Source of the DNA: Comamonadaceae bacterium
GTDB lineage: Bacteria > Pseudomonadota > Gammaproteobacteria > Burkholderiales > Burkholderiaceae_C
Assembly: GCA_009996515.1 (NCBI GenBank)
Contig: JAACZV010000004.1
Coordinates: forward strand, 124,001 to 188,000
Direction: 5' to 3'
Length of the DNA: 64,000 nt
How positions within the stretch are numbered: position 1 is the stretch's first letter; each line of letters starts with the position of its first letter. Under the pieces are notes generated by a model. It did no database searches and was not told where the DNA came from. It worked only from the letters and a program-made list of their open reading frames with translations. Positions 26,610 through 35,575 of the stretch are shown piece after piece. The position numbers were made by a program, and so were the translations under genes.

Positions 26610-28919
26610 ATGCACCTCTCCCCCGCCTTGACGGCCCTCGTCCTCTCGCTCGCGTTGGTCGTCGCGCCGGCCGGAGCCCAGGAGCAGCAACCACCCGCCA
26701 AGCCCGCCGACGACAAGACGCCGCCCCCGGCCGCGGACAAGCCCGACACCAAGGCCCAGAAGCTGGATCGCGTGGACGTCTCCGGCAGCGCCAGCGACGA
26801 GCAGGCGCGGCGCGCATCCACGGCGGCCAAGATCGTCATCGGGCGCGAGGAGCTGATGCGCTATGGCGACAGCTCGATCAGCGAGCTGATGAAGCGCCTG
26901 CCCGGCGTGACGACCGGCGGCGTGGCCGGACGCGGCGGCGACATCCGCATGCGCGGCCTGGCCGGCGGCTACACGCAGATCCTGGTCAACGGCGAGCGCA
27001 TGCCGCCGGGCATGTCGCTGGAGACGCTGCCGCCCGAGCAGGTCGAGCGCATCGAGGTCTTGCGCGCGCCGACCGCGGAGTTCGGCGCCCAGGCCATCGC
27101 CGGCACCATCAACATCGTGCTGCGCCAGGCGCCGCCCAAGCGGGTCAACGAGCTGCGCCTGGGGCTGGCCAGCGAGAACGGCAACCTGCGCCCCAGCTTC
27201 AGCTGGAGCCGCAACGACAAGCTCGACGACCAGGGCAAGTCCACCTACAACCTCACGCTCAACGCCCAGCAGTCGGACTTCAGCAACGAGGGCCGCAGCC
27301 GCAGCGACATCCACGACCTGCGCACCGGCCAGGACAGCCTGATCGTGGGCAGCAACGGCAACGAGAACCACAACCGCTCGCTGAACCTCAACGGCCGCCT
27401 GCAATGGAAGCCGTCCAACCGCGAGCTGCTGGCGATCATGCCTTTCCTGAGCGCCGGCTCGGGCCGGGGCCAGGGCGGCTACGAGCGAGAGATCAGCCCG
27501 GCGCCGCTGCCCGACGACCCGCTGGCGCGCTTCGACCGCTCGAGCAACCGCTTCCACCACCGCTTCACCGGCGGCGGCCTCAGCGGGCAATGGCATACCG
27601 GCATCGGCAAGGAAGGCAAGCTGGAGTCCAGCGCCATGCTGGGGCGCTTCAGCAACCGCTTCGGCAACCGCATCCAGGAGTTCAAGGGCACGCAACTGGT
27701 GCACGACCGCGAGGACGAGAGCACATCGCGCAACGGCAACTGGAGCCTGCGCAGCAAGCTCTCGCAGCCGCTGCTGGACGAGCACAGTTTTGTCGCCGGC
27801 ATCGAGGCCGAGGGCCGGCGCCTGCGGCAGCAGCGCCAGTGCCTGGAGGACGGCCTGCCCTGCGGCTACCTGCTGGACTTCGGCGACCAGGTCGACGCCG
27901 GCAGCCGCCGCATCGCCGTCTACGCCCAGGACGACTGGAGCGTCGGCAAGCAGTGGTCCTTCTACGCCGGCCTGCGCTGGGAGGCCATCACGACGGACAG
28001 CCGGGCGAAGGACCACCTCGTCGGCAACACCTCGCGCGTGCTGACGCCGCTCTTCCACGCGCTCTACAAGTTCAGCGACGACCCCAAGAAGGGGCGCGAC
28101 CAGATCCGGCTGAGCCTGACGCGCAGCTACCGCGCGCCCGAGTTGAACGACATGATCGCCCGCCGCTACGTCAACTCGCTCTACCCCTGCCCGGGCGGCC
28201 AGCGCTGCCAGCAGACCAACGAGTTCATCTACGCGGACTACGACGGCAACCCGCAGCTGCGGCCCGAGCTGGCCACCGGCCTGGACCTGGCCTACGAGCA
28301 ATACCTCAGCAAGGGCGGCGTGCTGAGCGCCAACCTGTTCGTGCGCCGCATCAGCAATCTGGTGCGGCGGCTGACCGAACAGGAAACCGGGCTGGAATGG
28401 TCCGACGCGCCGCGCTGGGTCTCCAGGCCGCGCAACATTGGCTCGGCGACGAGCAGCGGCCTGGAGCTGGAGGCCAAGTTCCGCCTCGACCAGTTCCTCG
28501 ACAACGCGCTGCCCATCAATGTGCGCAGCAACCTTAGCCTCTACAAGTCGTCGGTGGCCGGCATTCCCGGGCCGCACAACCGGCTGGCCCAGCAGCCCCG
28601 CTTCACCGCCAACCTGGGCGGCGACTACCGGCTGAAGAGCCTGCCGCTGAGCCTGGGCGCCAGCCTCAACTACACGCCGGTCACCACGCTGCAGAGCACG
28701 CGCGAGGCGGCGACGCGCACGTCCAAGAAGCAGGTGCTGGACGGCTACGCCAGCTGGAGTTTTGACGCGAACACGGCGCTGCGCCTGTCCGCCACCAACC
28801 TCGCGCCGCAGGACTTCAGCAACGACAGCTTCACGGCCGCGCCGGAGAAGACCGTGTCCGCGCAGAACTGGGGCCGCACCTACACGGTCTGGACGCTGCG
28901 GCTGGAGATGAAGCTGTGA
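26610..28919 (+). CDS. TonB-dependent receptor (siderophore-type)
   Basis: 769 aa. The signal peptide MHLSPALTALVLSLALVVAPAGAQ is followed by a Pro/Lys/Asp-rich linker (about 25-50), then a plug starting 'LDRVDVSGSASDEQARRASTAAKIVIGREEL' with 'SISELMKRLPGVTTGG' and 'IRMRGLAGGYTQILVNGERMPPG'. The barrel ends in 'TVWTLRLEMKL' with a terminal hydrophobic residue. Two short Cys pairs (CLEDGLPC, CPGGQRC) probably form disulfides in extracellular loops. The frame continues far upstream but the signal peptide fixes the start. No obvious Fur box or partner transporter is adjacent. Confidence 0.92.
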   Translation: MHLSPALTALVLSLALVVAPAGAQEQQPPAKPADDKTPPPAADKPDTKAQKLDRVDVSGSASDEQARRASTAAKIVIGREELMRYGDSSISELMKRLPGVTTGGVAGRGGDIRMRGLAGGYTQILVNGERMPPGMSLETLPPEQVERIEVLRAPTAEFGAQAIAGTINIVLRQAPPKRVNELRLGLASENGNLRPSFSWSRNDKLDDQGKSTYNLTLNAQQSDFSNEGRSRSDIHDLRTGQDSLIVGSNGNENHNRSLNLNGRLQWKPSNRELLAIMPFLSAGSGRGQGGYEREISPAPLPDDPLARFDRSSNRFHHRFTGGGLSGQWHTGIGKEGKLESSAMLGRFSNRFGNRIQEFKGTQLVHDREDESTSRNGNWSLRSKLSQPLLDEHSFVAGIEAEGRRLRQQRQCLEDGLPCGYLLDFGDQVDAGSRRIAVYAQDDWSVGKQWSFYAGLRWEAITTDSRAKDHLVGNTSRVLTPLFHALYKFSDDPKKGRDQIRLSLTRSYRAPELNDMIARRYVNSLYPCPGGQRCQQTNEFIYADYDGNPQLRPELATGLDLAYEQYLSKGGVLSANLFVRRISNLVRRLTEQETGLEWSDAPRWVSRPRNIGSATSSGLELEAKFRLDQFLDNALPINVRSNLSLYKSSVAGIPGPHNRLAQQPRFTANLGGDYRLKSLPLSLGASLNYTPVTTLQSTREAATRTSKKQVLDGYASWSFDANTALRLSATNLAPQDFSNDSFTAAPEKTVSAQNWGRTYTVWTLRLEMKL

Positions 28920-28925
28920 GTGGCC

Positions 28926-29354
28926 TCAGCCGCGCAGCTCCCACAGCACGTTGACGATGCGCCAGCGGCCCTCGACCTGGGCCAGGTGCATGTAGTCGAT
29001 CCAGGCCTCGGCATCGACGCGCACGCTGGCCGTGCGGCCGAAGACGTCGAGGATCTTCACGTCGGCGCGTTTGCCGGCCTCGGGCCTGCCGGCGCGGGCC
29101 CGCGTGGACTGCACCAGCGTCATCGCGCCCATGCTCTGCAGGTCGCCGCGGCCGTCGGGCCCGCGCCTGACGATGCGCTTGGCCAGCTCGGGGTGCAGCG
29201 AGCGCTCCATGCGGGTCGCGTCGCCGGCATACCAGCCCTCGATGTAGTCGCGCGCACAGGCCTCGATGGCCGCGGCCTCGGGCTCGGGCGCCGCCACGGC
29301 GGCCGTCGATGCGGCGGCCAGGGCCGCGCTGCTCATGAAGATGCGTCGTTGCAA
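28926..29354 (-). CDS. Exported NTF2-like (SnoaL/lumazine-binding-like) protein
   Basis: 142 aa from a TTG start. The N-terminus reads (M)QRRIFMSSAALAAASTAAVAAPEP, a twin-arginine-looking or Sec signal peptide; GGAG lies at good spacing before the TTG. An alternative ATG at 29336 would lose the RR part. The mature part ('IEACARDYIEGWYAGDATRMERSLHPELAKR' and a terminal 'VEGRWRIVNVLWEL') matches the NTF2-like fold of the putative lumazine-binding group. Function unknown. Its stop is 6 bp from the convergent receptor stop. Confidence 0.78.
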   Translation of the reverse strand: MQRRIFMSSAALAAASTAAVAAPEPEAAAIEACARDYIEGWYAGDATRMERSLHPELAKRIVRRGPDGRGDLQSMGAMTLVQSTRARAGRPEAGKRADVKILDVFGRTASVRVDAEAWIDYMHLAQVEGRWRIVNVLWELRG

Positions 29355-29659
29355 GAGAGTCTCCGTAGCGGATGGCAAACGGCGCGCAGCATCGCAGCAA
29401 GCGGCGCGGTGCGAAAGTGTCTTTCGGGCGAGATGGCCTTCGTCCGGCGCGGACACGGACGGCAGTAAAGGTTTCGTTAGGATTCTTTAGGCTTAGGACA
29501 AGCTGCAGGGCTTGTCCTCGGTCCGAAGTCATGCCTTGCCGCTGGCAGGCGGCAAGGTCTTCATCAGGCGTCGCCGAGCAACTGCCGCTGGGGTAGCGGC
29601 TGTGCGGGCGCGTGCCGCGGCGGGCCTGGCGCAGCGTGGGCAGGGGCGGGGCCGGCGTC
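29355..29659. other. 305-bp gene-free region with three tandem hairpins
   Basis: No ORF with plausible coding character. It contains three consecutive stem-loops at 29495-29600 (listed separately). The part next to the NTF2-like gene (29355-29490) has lower GC, including ATTCTTTAGGCTTAGG, and may hold its promoter. Confidence 0.6.
29495..29600. repeat. Three tandem stem-loops in 106 bp
   Basis: Stem 1: AGGACAAGC/GCTTGTCCT at 29495-29518. Stem 2: CCTTGCCGC/GCGGCAAGG at 29534-29557. Stem 3: GCCGCT/AGCGGC at 29584-29600. Loops are 5-6 bases. None has a clear T-tract on either strand. They could terminate the 29660-30133 gene, form an attenuator, or be part of a small RNA. Confidence 0.5.
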
Positions 29660-30133
29660 TCAGCCGGCAGCCTGGGCGACGCGCTCGCGGAAGAACTGCG
29701 CCCGCTCGGCGTCGGCCACGGCCTCGATGCGGGCCGACGCATCGGCCAGCCAGGCGACGAAGCGCGATTCGCTGTCCACCTCGCGCGCGCTGGCGCGCAG
29801 CGCCTCGTCGCGGCCGGCGAGCATGCGGCCCGCCAGGTCCAGCGCGAACATCTTGGCGCGCATCAGCCGGCGCAGCCCCTCGTCCGCCGCCGGCGGGCCG
29901 GACGCGGGCGCGGTCGCGGGCACGGCCCCCACGATGAGGCCTTCGCGGTGCAGGCGCTCCAGCGCATCGGGGCCCAGCTTGAGCGAGTCGGCGATGCGCT
30001 GCAGCTGCGCCGCATCGCGCCGGCCATCGACGCTGATGAGCAGCATGCGCAGCGGCGCGGGCAGCGTGTTGCGCGGCCCGGCCAGCAACTGGCGGGCGGC
30101 ATCGGTCTTGGCGGGAATGAAGGGCTGGGACAT
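29660..30133 (-). CDS. Conserved hypothetical protein
   Basis: 157 aa, soluble, without signal or membrane segments. The N-terminus 'SQPFIPAKTDAARQLLAGPRNTLPAPLRMLLISVDGRRDAAQLQRIADSLKLGPDALERLHREGLI' looks like a small winged-helix-like or PadR-like helical domain. It is followed by an Ala/Pro linker and a helical C-terminus 'LRRLMRAKMFALDLAGRMLAGRDEALRASAREV'. I do not recognise a characterised family. Start chosen at MSQPFIPAKT because the upstream frame turns into low-complexity Thr/Arg/Ala code. Confidence 0.7.
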   Translation of the reverse strand: MSQPFIPAKTDAARQLLAGPRNTLPAPLRMLLISVDGRRDAAQLQRIADSLKLGPDALERLHREGLIVGAVPATAPASGPPAADEGLRRLMRAKMFALDLAGRMLAGRDEALRASAREVDSESRFVAWLADASARIEAVADAERAQFFRERVAQAAG

Positions 30134-30197
30134 GACGCCACCATCATGTCCGGCGCATTTGCAGCGCCGATGACAGCGCCGTGACGCCCGGCCCGGC

Positions 30198-30656
30198 TCA
30201 GCCCGCGGTCGGCGGGTTGCGCAGGCGCTGGCTGAACCACCACAGATGGCCGTCGGGGTCGACGCAGCCATAGCTGCGGTCGCACCAGTAGTCGGTGCCG
30301 TAGTCGTTGTCCGCCAGCTCATAGGTCAGGCGCGCGCCGGCCTCGCGGGCCCGGTCGCAATGGGCGTCGACGTCGTCCACGTAGAGGAACAGCGTCTGCG
30401 TGTTCACGCCGCCGGCGGCCCGCGGCGCCCGGCCCGTGATGCCGAAGCGCGGCGCGCGCCCGGCACCGCCCTCGGCGACCATCACGATGGCCTCGCCATA
30501 GCGCAGCTCGCTGTGCATGACGCTGCCGTCGGGCGCATCCACGACGATCTCGACGGTGAAGCCGAAGGCCTTGCAATACCAGGCGATGGCCGCGCGGGCG
30601 TCTTCGCAATAGAGCGCCGAGGACAGGCGCGGCCAGCCGGGTGGGGTGGGTTTCAT
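30198..30656 (-). CDS. VOC (glyoxalase/bleomycin-resistance) superfamily protein
   Basis: 152 aa. Two beta-alpha-beta-beta-beta modules: 'LYCEDARAAIAWYCKAFGFTVEIVVDAPDGSVMHSELRYGEAIVMV' and 'LFLYVDDVDAHCDRAREAGARLTYELADNDYGTDYWCDRSYGCVDPDGHLWWFSQRL'. The YGxRxxxxxDPxGHxWxF end is typical of the PhnB-like/YdeE subgroup. Enzyme activity is not predictable; these proteins are often promiscuous dioxygenase or resistance folds. Divergent from hscC across a 249-bp gap. Confidence 0.85.
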   Translation of the reverse strand: MKPTPPGWPRLSSALYCEDARAAIAWYCKAFGFTVEIVVDAPDGSVMHSELRYGEAIVMVAEGGAGRAPRFGITGRAPRAAGGVNTQTLFLYVDDVDAHCDRAREAGARLTYELADNDYGTDYWCDRSYGCVDPDGHLWWFSQRLRNPPTAG

Positions 30657-30905
30657 CGCGGTCTCCGCAGTGCAGGGCCAGAGTCCGATCCTCGCATCAC
30701 GACTGCGCTGCCGCCACCATGAAACTCGCGGCGGCCGCCCCGCGGAGGCCCCGCCCGGTCGCCGCCAGGCGGTGCCGACGGGCGTGGGCCTGCGGCACCC
30801 GACGCTCGTCAAGCTCGGGCCCCAAGAGCCGGTCCATCACCCTAGGTGCGTGGCGCGTGTACAACTGCCGCTACGCTAGCGACAGTTCCACGAAAGGCCT
30901 ATCCA

Positions 30906-32618
<1,713 letters not shown>

Positions 32619-32621
32619 GCC

Positions 32622-34259
32622 ATGTGGGAACAGGACTGGGCCCTGCTGGGCATCGCGCCCACCACCGAGCCCGGCGCCATCAAGAAGGCCTATGCGCTCA
32701 AGCTCAAGGCCACGCGGCCGGATGACGATGCCCAGGCCTACCAGGCGCTGCGCGCGGCCTACGAGCGCGTGCAGCAATGGCTGAAATGGCAGCAGCTGCA
32801 GCAACAGCAGGCTCACCAGCCGGACGCCGAAACGCCGGCAGCGCCCCTGCCGCCGGCCGCCGTGCACGACGCGCCGGGCATGCCGCCGCCGGAGCAGCTG
32901 GTCCAGCCCCAGCAGCTGCTCGACGGGCTGGCCCGGTGCTGGCAGCGCTGCGGCGAGGCCGCGCTGCTGCACGAATGGACGGCGGTGCAGCAGCAGCTGG
33001 CTCAGCAGCCGCTGAGCCGCCAGACCGAGTTCTCGGCCGCCTTCGCCCACTGGGTGGTGGACGCGCCGGCGCTGCCCGACCCCTTGCTGAAGGCCTTGAA
33101 CGACCATTTCGGCTGGCTGGACGACTTCCGCACCGAGCGACTGCTCGGCACGCCGCTGACGCACGCCTTGCACGAGGCGCTGGATGGCCGGCTGCGGCCG
33201 CCAGCCCTGCCCGACCCGGTGCGCGAGCTGGGGGCACCGCTGCAGGCGCTGGCGGCCCTGCACGAGGCCGGCCACGCCGGGTGGCGGCTGCAGTGGCTGT
33301 TCTTTCTGCTGCAGCCCACGCTGGCCCGCTGCCAGGACTTGCTGGGTGCCGACTGGCTGCGACGCCTGGGCCTGACGCCGCCGACGCAGCGCTGGCTGGC
33401 CGGTTGCACGCGCCGCCACCTGGGGCTGCGCGTGGGCCTGGCGACCCTGCTGTGCTGGGGCGCGGCGATCGCCATCCACGCCGCCGATGCGCAGGGCCGC
33501 GGCTTGGCCAGGCTGATCCTGAGCGGGCTGGGCAGCAGCCTGGCCTGGCTGGCCCTCAGCTGCGGCCTGCTGATCGTCGGGCTGCTGGCCGGCAGCCTCA
33601 TCGGCGTCGGCCTGTCGCTGGGTGGCCGCGAAGGGCGGCTGGCCCGGCGACTGGACGCCTGGCGGCGCCACCGCAGCCAGCCCTGGCTGGGCCTGGCGGG
33701 GCTGCTGTTCGCGGCCTGGCTGTGCGATCTGCAGGCCTCGTCGGAGGCCGCCGGGGGCATGCCGTCGCTGCTGCCTGCCTGGGCCTACGGCAGGGCGGCC
33801 TGGGGATTCGGCATCGCCGGCCTGCTGCTGGCCTGGCCGCTGGTGCCGATGCACGGCCGCGTCGTGGCCGGCCTGGCGCCGCTGGTGGGCATGCTGGCCA
33901 TGGACGCGCTGGGCGCCTGGCTGTCGCGCGGAAGCTGCCTGCTGCTCGGCCTGGCCTGGATGCTGGTCGCGGCGGCCGTCCACGAGGAGCGGCTGGGACT
34001 GCCGGCGGCCGTGCCCCTGCGCTGGCTGCTGCGGCCCATGCTGAACAGCTTCGCGCTGGCCGACCGCTGGACTTATGCGCTGGCGCTGGCGCCGCTGGCC
34101 GTCGGCATGGCCTGGCTGGGACTGGGCGGCGGCCAGGTCGGCGCGCTGCGCCTCTTCGTCGTCTGGGTGCTGAGCATCCTCGCCATCGGCTGGCTGCAGA
34201 GCCGCGCGGACGCGCTAGGTCTGAGCCAGTTGCGGGCCCTGCGGGCGGACGCGGGCTGA
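32622..34259 (+). CDS. Membrane J-domain-like partner of HscC (DjlB/DjlC-like)
   Basis: 545 aa. Residues 1-55 are J-domain-like: 'WALLGIAPTTEPGAIKKAYALKLKATRPDDDAQAYQALRAAYERV'. Where canonical J domains have HPD, this has RPD, as in the relaxed J-like domains of HscC partners. Residues about 55-265 are a Gln/Leu/Ala-rich helical region with a QQLQQQQ tract. From about 268 onward there are eight or so transmembrane helices. The N-terminal J-like part would face the cytosol and recruit HscC to the inner membrane. Function of the membrane part is unknown. Confidence 0.85.
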   Translation: MWEQDWALLGIAPTTEPGAIKKAYALKLKATRPDDDAQAYQALRAAYERVQQWLKWQQLQQQQAHQPDAETPAAPLPPAAVHDAPGMPPPEQLVQPQQLLDGLARCWQRCGEAALLHEWTAVQQQLAQQPLSRQTEFSAAFAHWVVDAPALPDPLLKALNDHFGWLDDFRTERLLGTPLTHALHEALDGRLRPPALPDPVRELGAPLQALAALHEAGHAGWRLQWLFFLLQPTLARCQDLLGADWLRRLGLTPPTQRWLAGCTRRHLGLRVGLATLLCWGAAIAIHAADAQGRGLARLILSGLGSSLAWLALSCGLLIVGLLAGSLIGVGLSLGGREGRLARRLDAWRRHRSQPWLGLAGLLFAAWLCDLQASSEAAGGMPSLLPAWAYGRAAWGFGIAGLLLAWPLVPMHGRVVAGLAPLVGMLAMDALGAWLSRGSCLLLGLAWMLVAAAVHEERLGLPAAVPLRWLLRPMLNSFALADRWTYALALAPLAVGMAWLGLGGGQVGALRLFVVWVLSILAIGWLQSRADALGLSQLRALRADAG

Positions 34260-34265
34260 GGCGGA

Positions 34266-35483
34266 TCAGCCCCGGTTCAGCACCTTGGGCACCGGATTGG
34301 GCCGCAGCCGGAACGCGTCCGGCATGCGCGAGCCCAGCAGCGGGCGCAGATACATGCGGAAGGCGTCGGTCACGTCGGTGCCGGCGGCGTTGATGAAGTG
34401 GTCTTCCATCGTGCGCGTCTTGCCGGCCACGGCGGCCAGCGGCAGCAGCTCGTAGTCCACCGAGTAGTAGCCCACGCGCTTGATGGCCACCGATCCGTCG
34501 CGGTCGCCGTGGAAGGCGTATTGCACGGCCTTCTCGCCCACCTCGCGGGCCTCGCGCGCGTCGACGTCGGACACGCAGCCCAGGAAGCTGCGCTGCAGAT
34601 AGCCGAAGGTGTCGCCGCGCACGCGCTTGAGGCCCAGCTTGCCCTTGATCTCCTCGCACAGCAGGTCGGCCAGCGCGCCGGTGCCGCTGAGCTGCACGTT
34701 GCCATGCGCGTCGCGCTCCAGGTCGCCGGCCAGCTTGGACAGCATGGGTGCGCCGGAGGCGTCGTGGATGCCCTCGCTGACGGCGACGACGCAGCGCCCG
34801 TAGCGCTGGTGCGTGGCCTGCACGTCGCGCAGGAACTGCTCGGTGTCGAAGTGGCGCTCGGGCAGGTAGATGAGGTGGGGGCCGTCGTCGTCGAACTTCT
34901 TGCCCAAGGCCGCGGCGGCCGTCAGGAAGCCGGCATGGCGGCCCATGACCACGCCCACGTAAACGCCGGGCAGCGCCGCGTTGTCGAGGTTGGCGCCGGC
35001 AAAGGCCTGGGCGACGAAGCGCGCGGCCGACGCATAGCCCGGCGTGTGGTCGTTGCCGACCAGGTCGTTGTCTATGGTCTTGGGGATGTGGACGCAGCGC
35101 AGCGGATAGCCCGCCGCCGCGGCCTCCTCGGACACGATGCGCACGGTGTCCGACGAATCGTTGCCGCCGATGTAGAAGAAATGCGTGATGCCGTGGGCCT
35201 GCAGCACCGTGAAGATCTCGTGGCAGTAGGCCGCATCGGGCTTGTCGCGCGTGGAGCCCAGCGCCGAGGCGGGGGTGCTGGCCACCAGCTCCAGGTTGTG
35301 GCTGGTCTCCTGCGTCAGGTCGACGAAGTCCTCGTTGACGATGCCGCGCACGCCATGGCGGGCGCCGTAGACCAGGCCCACGCCGCGCTGGCGGCGCGCT
35401 TCCAGCACCACGCCCACCAGGCTCTGGTTGATGACGGCGGTGGGGCCGCCGCCCTGGGCGACGAGGATCTTCGCAAGACTCAT
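34266..35483 (-). CDS. pfp: Pyrophosphate-dependent 6-phosphofructokinase
   Basis: 405 aa. 'AQGGGPTAVINQSLVGVV' at the N-terminus is the PFK nucleotide loop; 'FYIGGNDSSDTV' near 105 has Asp at the position that distinguishes PPi from ATP enzymes; 'HIPKTIDNDLVGNDHTPGY' near 130 has the PPi-specific Lys (PKTIDND) and catalytic Asp. It makes fructose-1,6-bisphosphate reversibly with PPi, feeding fba, and in betaproteobacteria often replaces ATP-PFK. It converges with the J-like gene 6 bp away. It is on its own transcript. Confidence 0.92.
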   Translation of the reverse strand: MSLAKILVAQGGGPTAVINQSLVGVVLEARRQRGVGLVYGARHGVRGIVNEDFVDLTQETSHNLELVASTPASALGSTRDKPDAAYCHEIFTVLQAHGITHFFYIGGNDSSDTVRIVSEEAAAAGYPLRCVHIPKTIDNDLVGNDHTPGYASAARFVAQAFAGANLDNAALPGVYVGVVMGRHAGFLTAAAALGKKFDDDGPHLIYLPERHFDTEQFLRDVQATHQRYGRCVVAVSEGIHDASGAPMLSKLAGDLERDAHGNVQLSGTGALADLLCEEIKGKLGLKRVRGDTFGYLQRSFLGCVSDVDAREAREVGEKAVQYAFHGDRDGSVAIKRVGYYSVDYELLPLAAVAGKTRTMEDHFINAAGTDVTDAFRMYLRPLLGSRMPDAFRLRPNPVPKVLNRG

Positions 35484-35575
35484 GGACGCTCCTGGCTGTC
35501 GGCGACTGGTCGGCGCAGTTTAGGCGTCAAGCGGGGAATCTGCGGGCCGCGCGCCGCGACCGGATGGGGCTCGGC

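Noticed and set aside
28926-29456. Longer start of the NTF2-like protein
   Set aside because: The upstream 34 codons read as Arg/Cys/Ala-rich noise and push the signal peptide inside the protein.
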